Below are positions 18,340 through 26,044 of a stretch of DNA of 64,000 nt, one piece after another. Each line of letters starts with the position of its first letter. The first letter of the stretch is position 1. A model generated the notes under the pieces. It was given only the letters and a program-made list of their open reading frames with translations, did no database searches and was not told the DNA's origin. This DNA comes from CAVQWT01 sp963717705 (GTDB lineage: Bacteria > Pseudomonadota > Gammaproteobacteria > Burkholderiales > Casimicrobiaceae), in assembly GCA_963717705.1 (NCBI GenBank), contig CAVQWT010000006.1, forward strand, positions 310,001 to 374,000, written 5' to 3'. A program made the translations under genes and the position numbers.

Positions 18340-18364
18340 AAGGGCCCCCGCGCGGGGCCCTTTC
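18340..18364 (+). terminator. Rho-independent terminator after the SYLF gene
   Basis: The stem AAGGGCCCC...GGGGCCCTTT with a short GC loop is followed by TTCTT. It lies 50 bp after the SYLF stop. Being nearly symmetric, it could also act on transcripts from the other strand. Confidence 0.8.
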
Positions 18365-18532
18365 TTCGTGTGCCAGCCCTGACGTCGCGGATGCAATTGA
18401 ACCTTCGCGCGGCTTCGGGTCGACTGCGGGTATGCCTGGAACTCGGACGTTACTGCTCTTGTTGATCGACCGGCGCGATCGCTCGGCACGGGGGATTGAA
18501 CGCCTGCGATCACCGACGCGGGTGGTGCCGGA

Positions 18533-19618
18533 CTACTCCGGCGATCCCATGCGCCGCGGGTCGCGGCCGCACGTCGCTCGCCACTCGGCTGGCGTCGTGC
18601 CACTCCAGCGCTGGAACGCCCGCGTGAACACGCCCGGGGCCGCGTAACCCAGCATGTCGGAGATCCGCGCGAGGTCCAGCGACGAACCCTGCAGCAGCTG
18701 CCGGGCGAACGCAAAGCGGCTTTCGTCGACCAGCTGCTGGAAGTTGACTCCGAAGGACTGCAGCCGGCGATGCATGGTTCGACTGTGCATGCCGAAGATC
18801 TCCGCGACCTGGTCGGCCTTGGCGCGGCCCGTCAGGAGCGCCGTACGCAGGACGCTGCGCACCTGCTCCGGGAAGTCGCCCTGGTAGCGTCTCTCGATCG
18901 CGTCAATCTCGCCTTGCAGCAACTGCTGCAACTGGGCATCGACCTCGGGCAGGCGGCGCGCCAACGACGCGGCGGGAAAGACCAGCGCGAACTGCTCGGC
19001 GTCGAAACGCAGCGGGACGCGAAAGAACTCCCGAAACGGTCGGACATCGGCCGGCCGGCGGTGCGCGAACCATGCCTCGGTCGGCATCCAGTCGGGACCA
19101 CAGAGCTCGCGCAGGATGTTGCAGTAGACCGCGATGGCGCCATCGCCGACCTGATCGATGGCGTCGACCCCGGCCTCGTGGATCTCCCAGCAAAGGATCG
19201 CGAACTTGCCTTCCACCGTCAGGGTCGCATGGGCACCGCGGACGTGGACGCCCAGGTGGCGCACGAGGGAGGCGAGTGCCGTCTCGACGTCGGGCGAGTA
19301 CTTCACCAGCAGGCCAACCAGACCAAGCGACCGCAACCCGTCCTGCTGGCCGACGAGGAGTCCGAAGTGCGGGCAGCCCGTCCGGTCCGCGCAGTGCTGG
19401 ACGATGCGGTTGTGAGCCGCGAGCGAGACGACGTGCTCCGGGTTGTCGAACAGTTTCAGGTCGACGCCGACCTCCGCCAGCACTTCGCCCGGATCGGCAC
19501 CCAGCCTGCGAATGAGTTCCGGAATGACCAGAGCGGTACCCATGCGCACCGTCGTACGGGTCGGTCGCAGCCTGTTTGCCGCCTTTCGCGTGGCAGTCGG
19601 AGCGGAGCGTGCGGCCAT
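18533..19618 (-). CDS. AraC-family transcriptional regulator 2 (arabinose_bd-type N-terminus)
   Basis: A 361-residue regulator paralogous to those at 4.8-5.9 and 19.7-20.8 kb. The sensory domain includes LGLVGLLVKYSPDVETALASLVRHLG; the C-terminal helix-turn-helix pair includes KADQVAEIFGMHSRTMHRRL and LARISDMLGYAAPGVFTRAFQRWSG. I chose the ATG at 19618; a GTG at 19636 adds six residues. It lies 111 bp downstream of regulator 3 on the same strand and may be co-transcribed with it. I did not find the tandem repeat operator directly upstream. Ligand unknown. Confidence 0.88.
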   Translation of the reverse strand: MAARSAPTATRKAANRLRPTRTTVRMGTALVIPELIRRLGADPGEVLAEVGVDLKLFDNPEHVVSLAAHNRIVQHCADRTGCPHFGLLVGQQDGLRSLGLVGLLVKYSPDVETALASLVRHLGVHVRGAHATLTVEGKFAILCWEIHEAGVDAIDQVGDGAIAVYCNILRELCGPDWMPTEAWFAHRRPADVRPFREFFRVPLRFDAEQFALVFPAASLARRLPEVDAQLQQLLQGEIDAIERRYQGDFPEQVRSVLRTALLTGRAKADQVAEIFGMHSRTMHRRLQSFGVNFQQLVDESRFAFARQLLQGSSLDLARISDMLGYAAPGVFTRAFQRWSGTTPAEWRATCGRDPRRMGSPE

Positions 19619-19729
19619 GCTGCTCAACGGCCGCACTGACGAACGCAGCGCGCCGGCGTGCGAGCGTTGACGAAGGCAATCGCCCGCCCGGCCGTCCGGT
19701 CAGGCTCGCAGGCCATCCACGTCGACAGC

Positions 19730-20833
19730 TCAGGCACCGTCGTCCTTCGTTCCGGCCGGGGCTGCGCGTTCCTCCCGCGCCTGCTGCTCGATCCGCCACT
19801 GGCTCGGCGACTTTCCGCTCCAGCGCTGGAACGCGCGCACGAAGGAGCTCGCGTCGAAGTCGAGCAGCGCTGCGACTTGGCTCACGCTCATGTCGGTGTC
19901 GATCAAGGACTGGCGGGCGATCTCGTAACGCCCTTCGTCCACGAGGTTCCGGAAACTGAGCCCGTACGTACTCAAGCGCCGGTTCATCGTGCGCGACGTC
20001 ATCGAGAACAGTGCCGCGATGTCGTCACTGCCCGTGCGATCGGTCAGCAGCGCGGTGCGCAGGACACGGCGCACCCGCTCGGGAAACTCGTCGTGGAACT
20101 GCGCCTCGAGCGCCTGCATCCTTTCGATCAGCAACCGATGCACTTCCGGTTCGCTTGCGGCCACGCCCTGTCGGAGCAACGCGGCGGGAAACGCGATGGC
20201 GTTCCGCTCTGCATCGAACAGAATCGGTGCGCGGAAGAATTGCCGGTACGGTTCGACGTTGGCTGGCCTGCGGCGGGCAAGCATGACCTCGTTGGGCGTC
20301 CACTGGGTGCCGCACAGCCCTCGCATGATGTTCACGGCGCCCGCCATGGCGGCGGCGCCGACGTGGTCCGTTCCCACGGTGCCAGGCTGGTAGATGGTGT
20401 AGTCGAAGACCGCGAGCTGGTCTTCGATGATCAGGTCGATCGAGGCGCCGCGCAGATGATGGTGGAAGAAACGCACCAGACTGTGCAGCGCGACGCCGAC
20501 ATTGGCTGAGTGCTTCACGAGCAGGCCGACCAGTCCGAGCGAGTGCAGTCCCCCCTGCTGTCCGACCAGCAGCCCGAAGTGCGGGCACCCGGTGATCTCG
20601 GCGCAGCGGGCGATCAGCCGACTTCGCGCTGCGAACGTGATCTGTTCGTCCGGGCTGCCGAGCGACGCGATGTCGAAGCCGGCTTCTGCCAGCACGCGTG
20701 CGGGATCCCCTCCCAGGCTGCGGATCACTCCAGGGACGGCAGCAAGGGCCCCGACGCGGATCATCGGGTCGCGCGCCGTCGCCGGTGCGGTCTTCAGGCG
20801 AAGCGGCGCAAAGGGATCGGCTCTCGTGTCCAT
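19730..20833 (-). CDS. AraC-family transcriptional regulator 3 (arabinose_bd-type N-terminus)
   Basis: A 367-residue regulator with the same architecture as regulators 1 and 2: sensory domain with LGLVGLLVKHSANVGVALHSLVRFF, then a DNA-binding domain with GSDDIAALFSMTSRTMNRRL and SVSQVAALLDFDASSFVRAFQRWSG. ATG at 20833. It is divergent from the cupin-led cluster at 21.1 kb, and the 293-bp region between them holds a tandem 21-bp repeat and a palindrome. This arrangement suggests it controls that cluster; the effector is not predictable. Confidence 0.9.
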   Translation of the reverse strand: MDTRADPFAPLRLKTAPATARDPMIRVGALAAVPGVIRSLGGDPARVLAEAGFDIASLGSPDEQITFAARSRLIARCAEITGCPHFGLLVGQQGGLHSLGLVGLLVKHSANVGVALHSLVRFFHHHLRGASIDLIIEDQLAVFDYTIYQPGTVGTDHVGAAAMAGAVNIMRGLCGTQWTPNEVMLARRRPANVEPYRQFFRAPILFDAERNAIAFPAALLRQGVAASEPEVHRLLIERMQALEAQFHDEFPERVRRVLRTALLTDRTGSDDIAALFSMTSRTMNRRLSTYGLSFRNLVDEGRYEIARQSLIDTDMSVSQVAALLDFDASSFVRAFQRWSGKSPSQWRIEQQAREERAAPAGTKDDGA

Positions 20834-20875
20834 CGAAACCTGTACGGGATGCCGTTCCTGCTCGAACGGCGCGGA

Positions 20876-20889
20876 TTGACCCTGGTCAA
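20876..20889. promoter_or_regulatory. Palindrome TTGACC-CT-GGTCAA in the AraC 3 / cupin intergenic region
   Basis: Perfect 6-bp arms with a two-base centre, 43 bp upstream of the AraC 3 start and 16 bp before the tandem repeat. It could be an operator or contribute a -35 element (TTGACC). Function is inferred only. Confidence 0.35.
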
Positions 20890-20904
20890 GCTGGCGGTTT
20901 CCCG

Positions 20905-20945
20905 CTGTCCGAAATTGTGAAGAGACTGTCCGGGCTTGTAAAGAG
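20905..20945 (+). promoter_or_regulatory. Tandem 21-bp-period direct repeat, candidate AraC 3 operator
   Basis: CTGTCCGAAATTGTGAAGAG (20905-20924) and CTGTCCGGGCTTGTAAAGAG (20926-20945) match at 16 of 20 positions and are one base apart. The element lies between divergent AraC regulator 3 and the cupin operon, pointing toward the cupin. Two full helical turns separate the half-sites, as in tandem AraC-type sites. It shares TGTC, TGT and AG at fixed positions with the repeats at 3221-3261 and 5905-5945. Confidence 0.62.
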
Positions 20946-21126
20946 CTCCCGCGCCCCTTTCTTGAGAATCGATCGCAGGCGGACAGGGCTGCGGCTACGG
21001 TGCCGACAGCAGCGTGCAGTGTGCGTCGTCCTCGCTGGTAACGAAGTCTCGTAGCCGACCGGACTTGGCCTTGGACAAATCGCTATCACCGCCGGTCCGG
21101 TGAGGCGCAAGAAAAGGAGCAATCGA

Positions 21127-21525
21127 ATGAAGAAGAAACTGACGGACATGCGCCCGGTAGACGACTTCGTCACCCAGAACACCCCGGGCCTCAAGATCTG
21201 GGAAGAAAACTGGGGCGGCATGCAGATCGCGTACCACGTTTTTGCCCCGGGCACGGACTTCACGGACATCCTGAAGGGAAAGGGACTGGACCACGATTTG
21301 TGCGGGGTTGAACACTGGGCCTACGTCTTGAAGGGCGCGTTGGAGGTCATCTACCTCGACGGGACCATTGAAGTTTGGCGCGCTGGGGAAGCGGGCTACA
21401 TGCCGGCTCCGCACAACTTCAAGTCGAAGGAAGGGGCCGAGATCATCCAGTTCAGCACCGCTGGAGGGTTGGCTGCGCAGGGCAAGAAGATCCAGGAGTT
21501 TGTCGCGAAGAACATGAAGAAGTAA
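21127..21525 (+). CDS. Small cupin-fold protein
   Basis: A 132-residue cytoplasmic protein with a single cupin-like core. The metal-site region is around LDHDLCGVEHWAYVLKGALEVIYLDG, and GEAGYMPAPHNFKSKEGAEIIQFS gives the second motif. The ATG at 21127 follows AGGAG at 21115-21119. It is the first gene of a long plus-strand series and is divergent from AraC 3, with a candidate operator between. Enzymatic or sensory role is unknown; small cupins of this kind are often oxygenases, isomerases or ligand sensors. Confidence 0.75.
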   Translation: MKKKLTDMRPVDDFVTQNTPGLKIWEENWGGMQIAYHVFAPGTDFTDILKGKGLDHDLCGVEHWAYVLKGALEVIYLDGTIEVWRAGEAGYMPAPHNFKSKEGAEIIQFSTAGGLAAQGKKIQEFVAKNMKK

Positions 21526-21553
21526 GTGTTGATGCAGCCCAGTACCTTGGGCA

Positions 21554-21588
21554 GCCCGGAGAACGGGGGAAAGCCTCGTTCTCCGGGC
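21554..21588 (+). terminator. Strong intra-cluster hairpin, attenuator or weak terminator
   Basis: GCCCGGAGAACG (21554-21565) pairs perfectly with CGTTCTCCGGGC (21577-21588) around an 11-base loop. It lies 29 bp after the cupin stop. No T tract follows, so it may set cupin mRNA stability or partial read-through to the next gene rather than end transcription. Confidence 0.5.
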
Positions 21589-21622
21589 CTCCGGCCGGAC
21601 CTCGGGGGAAGACGAGACACGT

Positions 21623-22066
21623 ATGGGCACCATGACCGACCTGCTTAGGCTCGCAGTCGATCAGTTTCTCGGCCGGTTTAGCGGGCCGCTGAACTTCCGG
21701 CTCATGGTCATGCCGACGGTCGTCACCATCATTGCCCTGCGTGCCGTCTGGAAGGATCTCCGGGAGGGCCGGCCGGCTTTCCTGGGCATATGGATCCAGG
21801 ACCCGGTCGAGCGGAAACGGATCTTCCATGGCTGGTTCAAGGACGTCGGGCGGATTTTTCTCATCGCCGTCGTTCTCGACATTACGTACCAGCTGGTCGT
21901 CTTCCGCTGGATCTACCCCGGAATGGTGCTGGTCGTGGCCTTCGTCTGTGCCGTCGTGCCGTACGTCCTCGTCCGGGGGCCGGTACACCTCATCGCCGCC
22001 ATCCTTCTCCGCAAGTCCCGCGGCGGTCACGCGTCTCAAACCCCACCGAAACAGGAGATCAAATGA
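21623..22066 (+). CDS. Small membrane protein, function unknown
   Basis: A 147-residue protein with about three hydrophobic helices (LMVMPTVVTIIALRAVW, IFLIAVVLDITYQLVVF, GMVLVVAFVCAVVPYVLVRGPVHLIAAILL). The middle holds a charged loop (KDLREGRPAFLGIWIQDPVERKRIFHGWFKD), and the tail is basic and cytoplasmic-like. No family was recognised. Its stop overlaps the start of the next gene by four bases (ATGA), so the two products are probably made together. Confidence 0.7.
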   Translation: MGTMTDLLRLAVDQFLGRFSGPLNFRLMVMPTVVTIIALRAVWKDLREGRPAFLGIWIQDPVERKRIFHGWFKDVGRIFLIAVVLDITYQLVVFRWIYPGMVLVVAFVCAVVPYVLVRGPVHLIAAILLRKSRGGHASQTPPKQEIK

Positions 22067-22746
22067 AGCTGAAAACAGGTATGGAACCCCTGAGCTGGAT
22101 GAGCTTCAAGAACGCCCGCGGCCTTCCCTTCCACGGGATGGGGGCCTTTGTCGGCACCGGCAAGACGCAGAGGGCCCACGTCTATACGGCGGCATCGATC
22201 CCCGTCGACCCCGAGGCCTACAAGAAGATCGATCCCAAGAAGCTGGCGGCTGAGCTCGAAGTGGATATGTGCGCGGTCAATAGCGGACGCTTCTGGATGA
22301 TGGACGATATCAAGTTCCTCGTCGGCGAAACGCAGAACTTCCACGGTGTCGAGTTGCGCTGGGGCGGCGACATGACCGGGGCGGAGATGGTCTCCCAGAT
22401 GCAGAACGCCTACGTGCCCTCGCTGATCCGGCGCAGCTCGGTCTGGACGTTTCACGCGGGCAAGCCCGTGCATCTGCTGCGCGAGCCGGGCGGCGCGGTC
22501 TGGGTCCTGCAGGAATACACCAAGGCGGTCGATCCGACTCTCACGCCTGACAACCTTGGCGAGTTGGGCGGCAAGCTGAAGAACCTGCCGAAGGGCTGGA
22601 CCTTCGAAACCAAGGTGCTCACCAAGAACCTGGAGCTGGACACGACCCGCGCCGGTGGCTGGGCCGCGATCATCCGAGACGACCTGCACTGCACGTACCA
22701 GGGGTGCGGCTACGGCGCAGACACCAGCGCGAACTACGTGCTGTAG
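22063..22746 (+). CDS. Uncharacterised 227-residue soluble protein
   Basis: I do not recognise this protein. It has no signal peptide or membrane helix. It begins MKLKTGMEPLSWMSFKNARG and contains FHGVELRWGGDMTGAEMVSQM and RRSSVWTFHAGKPVHLLREPGGAVWVLQEYT. It ends in a Cys-containing tail (DDLHCTYQGCGYGADTSANYVL). Codon use and conserved-looking Trp/Gly positions support a real gene. The ATG overlaps the stop of the upstream membrane protein. It is the most distinctive protein of the AraC 3-linked cluster. Confidence 0.7.
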   Translation: MKLKTGMEPLSWMSFKNARGLPFHGMGAFVGTGKTQRAHVYTAASIPVDPEAYKKIDPKKLAAELEVDMCAVNSGRFWMMDDIKFLVGETQNFHGVELRWGGDMTGAEMVSQMQNAYVPSLIRRSSVWTFHAGKPVHLLREPGGAVWVLQEYTKAVDPTLTPDNLGELGGKLKNLPKGWTFETKVLTKNLELDTTRAGGWAAIIRDDLHCTYQGCGYGADTSANYVL

Positions 22747-22761
22747 GGAGTGCCATTCGCG

Positions 22762-23142
22762 ATGGGACTGTTCTGGTGGCTGCCATTCGGCAATGTGCCC
22801 GAGATCGCCGTTGGCCAGCTCGACAGCATGCGCACGGCCGGCTCGGCGAGACCGCAGCTCATCGACGTGCGCACGACCGCCGAATGGCAGTCGGGGCGCA
22901 TTGCCGGCGCGGTTCATGTGCCGATCACTGAACTTGACTCACGCATTGCAAGCCTCCAACTGGATCCCGCGCGCCCGATCGTCGCGATCTGCCGCGCAGC
23001 CCATCGCAGCGTTCCTGCGGTGCGGCTGCTGTGCCGGCACGGCTTCGACAACGCCTGCCAACTGCAGGGAGGCATGCTGGCATGGCGACGGGCCGGGCTG
23101 CCCGTCGAGACCGACGCCGGCCACGTGAAACAGGAGGCCTGA
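22762..23142 (+). CDS. Single-domain rhodanese
   Basis: A 126-residue sulfurtransferase-type protein. The rhodanese fold is marked by LIDVRTTAEWQSGRIAGAVHVPITEL and the active-site loop CRAAHRS with the catalytic Cys at about residue 76; GGMLAWRRAGLPV is the usual C-terminal motif. The N-terminus (MGLFWWLPFGNVPEI) is hydrophobic but short. I chose the ATG at 22762; a GTG at 22750 is possible. It is one of three rhodanese domains in this cluster (others at 23917-24259 and the end of 29901-31622). Confidence 0.85.
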   Translation: MGLFWWLPFGNVPEIAVGQLDSMRTAGSARPQLIDVRTTAEWQSGRIAGAVHVPITELDSRIASLQLDPARPIVAICRAAHRSVPAVRLLCRHGFDNACQLQGGMLAWRRAGLPVETDAGHVKQEA

Positions 23143-23143
23143 T

Positions 23144-23911
23144 ATGCCCAGGGCAGCCAGTACCCAATCTGCCGGTCGCGGAAGCCGCCGCCCGGTCGAG
23201 AAACGCACCTTGACCTCGGACAATCTTCTGAGGACGGTCGCGAATTGCGCGATTGCCTTCCCGGTCATCGTCCGGTCGATATTCAGGCCGAAAACGTCCA
23301 AGGCGCTTCGCGAGAAGGTCATGCTTGGCGTGACCGCGATCAATGACTGCCGCTATTGCGCATGGGGCCATTCCCACTGGGCGACGTCGCAGGGCATCCC
23401 ACTGGAGGCGGTCAACCAGATTCTCAGCCTCCAGGATGACTCGCTGCAGGCGCACGACCCGGCCGAGGCAGCGGCCATCCTGTTCGGCCAGTACTATGCC
23501 GAACACCTCGACCAGATGGATCCGGACGCGCTGAAGAGTCTTCAAAGCTGCTTCAGCCAGGCTGAGATCCGGGAGATCGTCGGGTACGTCTACTTCATTA
23601 CGTTCACGAATCTGAGCGGCAACACCGTGGATGTGGTGCTCGAGCGGCTTCTCGGAAAGGGCCGCCCGATCACCGTCGTCGAGGCGGTGGCGGGTGTGGG
23701 CCTCGCTCCGGTCCTGCTTCTTCTGGTCCTGCTCGTGAAGCTGGGAAAGCTCGTCGGCGCCGACAAGCGGCGTGCGAAGCGGAATCGCATCGCCAGCGAT
23801 GCGCAGGCGGGTCGCCCAAGCAAGCGCGCTTCGCCAAACGCGGGAACAAAGAAGGGGAGCCGCGAAGCGCGCGCTCCACGCAGAGCGGCGACCCGGGCTA
23901 TCGGGAGGTGA
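23144..23911 (+). CDS. AhpD/carboxymuconolactone-decarboxylase-like protein
   Basis: A 255-residue protein. The AhpD-type redox motif is NDCRYCAWGHSHWA (Cys-x-x-Cys then His), at about residues 66-79, within a helical CMD-like domain. A hydrophobic helix follows at about 185-205 (VGLAPVLLLLVLLVKLGKLVG), then a long Lys/Arg/Ala-rich tail. A membrane-tethered thiol peroxidase or disulfide reductase role is plausible from the CxxC motif, but the substrate is unknown. It starts two bases after the rhodanese stop, so it is in the same operon. Confidence 0.78.
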   Translation: MPRAASTQSAGRGSRRPVEKRTLTSDNLLRTVANCAIAFPVIVRSIFRPKTSKALREKVMLGVTAINDCRYCAWGHSHWATSQGIPLEAVNQILSLQDDSLQAHDPAEAAAILFGQYYAEHLDQMDPDALKSLQSCFSQAEIREIVGYVYFITFTNLSGNTVDVVLERLLGKGRPITVVEAVAGVGLAPVLLLLVLLVKLGKLVGADKRRAKRNRIASDAQAGRPSKRASPNAGTKKGSREARAPRRAATRAIGR

Positions 23912-23916
23912 CTCCA

Positions 23917-24259
23917 ATGTCATTGCGAAAGCTGAAGGCGAAGCACGACGAGAAGATGAAGTCGAAGCTGCCCGCCGGAAGTGGTTTCGAAGCTGATCGG
24001 GGACGGCGCTCTCGTCGTCGACGTGCGATCGAGGATCGAGGCGGCGATCGGCATCGCGCCGGGCGCGACGAACATTCCGTTGTCGGCGCTGAAGCGTCGC
24101 ATGGACGAACTGCCACGCGACCGGAACATCGTGCTCTATTGCGGCACCGGCGCCCGGGCCGGCAAGGCGAAGGAGGTGCTGGACGCCGAGGGCTTCAAGG
24201 CGTTCAACGGCGGCAGCTACAAGGGTGTCAAACAGATCGTGCGGAAGCTGACCGCATGA
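23917..24259 (+). CDS. Second single-domain rhodanese, with a frame break
   Basis: The rhodanese domain is read from about 23981 to 24259 (VSKLIGDGALVVDVRSRIEAAIG, active-site loop CGTGARAG, GFKAFNGGSYKG). A ribosome site and ATG at 23917 lead into MSLRKLKAKHDEKMKSKLPAG in another frame. A one-base change near 23970-23980 would join the two into a protein of about 113 residues. Translation from the GTG at 23981 (92 residues) is the alternative. The TGA overlaps an ATG at 24256. Confidence 0.65.
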
Positions 24260-24408
24260 AGTTGCTGCCGTACGCCGCAGGTCCCGAGCGCGACGACGGG
24301 CCGCCTCGCAGTGCAGGACGGACTGCCCGCGGCAAGCGCTGGCTGCTGGGCGGGGCGGGTCGTCGCCGCGCGGGCCTGAGGCACTGTCGATGGAAGGTCG
24401 AACGAGGC

Positions 24409-25179
24409 ATGGCGACGTCTGAGTCTCACTTGCTGCCGACACTTGGAGTCGCGCTGCTGTTCGCCGCCATATTCCTCTTCGGTGGGCGGGCGCCTTCCGC
24501 CGCCGGCCGGGACAGCCATCGACGATTGCTCTCCTTCGCAGCCGGCGTGTCGGTGGCCTACACGTTTGTGCATGTGCTGCCGTCTTTGCACACGATCAGG
24601 GAACTGCAGGCACGCTCGCCGAGCCACTCCATGGTGTTCCCGGAGCACGGCGTCTACCTGTGGACCATGGTCGGCTTCCTTGCCTTCTTCGGGCTCGCAA
24701 CGATGGCCAGCGGATCGCCGACGTCCGGCGACGATGGCGCTCATCGGACCAGCGCGCCCGTGCAGTGGCCGTGGCTGCAGATGGGGGGCTTCGCTGTCTA
24801 TGCGTCGCTGCTCGCCTACATGATGGTGTGGAGCGGGAAGAACGGCTGGACCCTGGGTCTGTTCGCGGTGGCCATGGGCCTGCACCTCTTCATGATCTCG
24901 AGCAATCTCAGCAGTCACTATCGCGAGGCTTATCACCCTCGAGGCGCGCGGTTGCTGGCTGCGGCCTCACTCGTCGGTTGGGGAGCTGCTGCAACGGTGG
25001 AGCTTCCCGTCGTCTGGCTGCTGAACCTGGTGGCCTTTGTCATCGGCGGGGTGGTCGTCAACGCCGCGATCACCGAACTCCCGCAGGAAAACAGAGGCAG
25101 CTACGGGTCCTTCCTGATCGGGGCAGTGTCGTACACCGCGCTGCTGCTGACTTTGTCGCACCTGGAGAGCGCCGCATGA
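24409..25179 (+). CDS. Polytopic membrane protein, ZIP-like layout
   Basis: A 256-residue protein with seven or eight hydrophobic helices. The first region (LLSFAAGVSVAYTFVHVLPSLHTIREL) recalls ZIP-family metal transporters, with a His in helix 2-3 and a histidine-containing loop (MGLHLFMISSNLSSHYREAYH). This similarity is suggestive, not decisive. I chose the ATG at 24409. An ATG at 24256, overlapping the rhodanese stop, would add 51 Arg-rich residues that look non-coding. Confidence 0.65.
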   Translation: MATSESHLLPTLGVALLFAAIFLFGGRAPSAAGRDSHRRLLSFAAGVSVAYTFVHVLPSLHTIRELQARSPSHSMVFPEHGVYLWTMVGFLAFFGLATMASGSPTSGDDGAHRTSAPVQWPWLQMGGFAVYASLLAYMMVWSGKNGWTLGLFAVAMGLHLFMISSNLSSHYREAYHPRGARLLAAASLVGWGAAATVELPVVWLLNLVAFVIGGVVVNAAITELPQENRGSYGSFLIGAVSYTALLLTLSHLESAA

Positions 25180-25221
25180 TCTCCACTGACCCGATGTCTC
25201 GAGGCCGAAAGGAACCGTTCG

Positions 25222-26031
25222 ATGATTGAGCGCGGCGCGTCGGCAGTCGCGCTGGCAGTGCTGGTCAGCGCACCCGCTGCGGCACAGGAGCAGGACGCTG
25301 CCAGCCTGGCCAAGGCCGCGCAGAACCCCATCGCCAACATGATCAGCGTGCCGTTCCAGGACAATGTCAATTTCGGTACCGGCCCGCTCGACAAGACGCA
25401 AAACATCCTCAACATCCAGCCCGTCGTCCCGGTCAAGCTGGACGCGAAATGGAACCTCATCACGCGCACCATCCTGCCCGTGATCTCGCAGCCGGCATTC
25501 GCGGCCGGTCAGGATCGCGAGTTCGGCCTTGGTGACGTACAGTTTTCGGCGTTCCTGTCGCCGAACGAAGCTTCCGGAGGATGGGTCTGGGGCGCGGGCG
25601 CGATCGCCCAACTGAATACCGCAACCAACGATCGGCTCGGGCAGGGAGCATGGGGGCTGGGACCGACCGCCGTGGTCCTGAACATCGGCAAGACCTGGGT
25701 CTATGGCGCACTCATCAACAACGTCTGGTCGGTCTCGACCGACTCGGACCGACCCGCGGTCAACCAGATGCTGCTGCAGCCCTTCGTCAACTACAACTTT
25801 CCGGATGCTCCCGGACGCTATCTCTCGTTTTCGCCGGTGATCACCGCGGACTGGAAGGCCGATAGTGGACAACGATGGACCGTCCCGATCGGTCTCAGCA
25901 TCGGTCAGATCGTCAAACCGGGCGGTCAGCCGATGAACCTGCAGGCCGGTGCGTACTACAACGTGGAGCGGCCGGATGCGGGAGCCCGATGGCAGCTCCG
26001 ACTCCAGCTGGTGCTCCTGTACCCGAAATGA
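25222..26031 (+). CDS. Outer-membrane beta-barrel protein of the family often labelled transporter/neuromedin U
   Basis: A 269-residue exported protein with a signal peptide (ASAVALAVLVSAPAAAQEQ). The body closely follows a widespread proteobacterial outer-membrane family: NPIANMISVPFQDNVNFGTGP, NILNIQPVVPVKLDAKWNLITRTILPVISQP, GAWGLGPTAVVLNIGKTWVYG and TADWKADSGQRWTVPIG. It ends in a barrel-like aromatic/basic strand. The molecular role is unknown; it may be a channel. It lies within the plus-strand cluster, 42 bp after the membrane protein. Confidence 0.75.
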   Translation: MIERGASAVALAVLVSAPAAAQEQDAASLAKAAQNPIANMISVPFQDNVNFGTGPLDKTQNILNIQPVVPVKLDAKWNLITRTILPVISQPAFAAGQDREFGLGDVQFSAFLSPNEASGGWVWGAGAIAQLNTATNDRLGQGAWGLGPTAVVLNIGKTWVYGALINNVWSVSTDSDRPAVNQMLLQPFVNYNFPDAPGRYLSFSPVITADWKADSGQRWTVPIGLSIGQIVKPGGQPMNLQAGAYYNVERPDAGARWQLRLQLVLLYPK

Positions 26032-26044
26032 CGGTCGAGGCGAG

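Noticed and set aside
23981..24259. Independent 92-residue rhodanese starting at GTG
   Set aside because: Possible, but the good ATG at 23917 with basic N-terminal residues ending exactly where the other frame begins makes a frame break more likely. Kept as an alternative in the feature entry.
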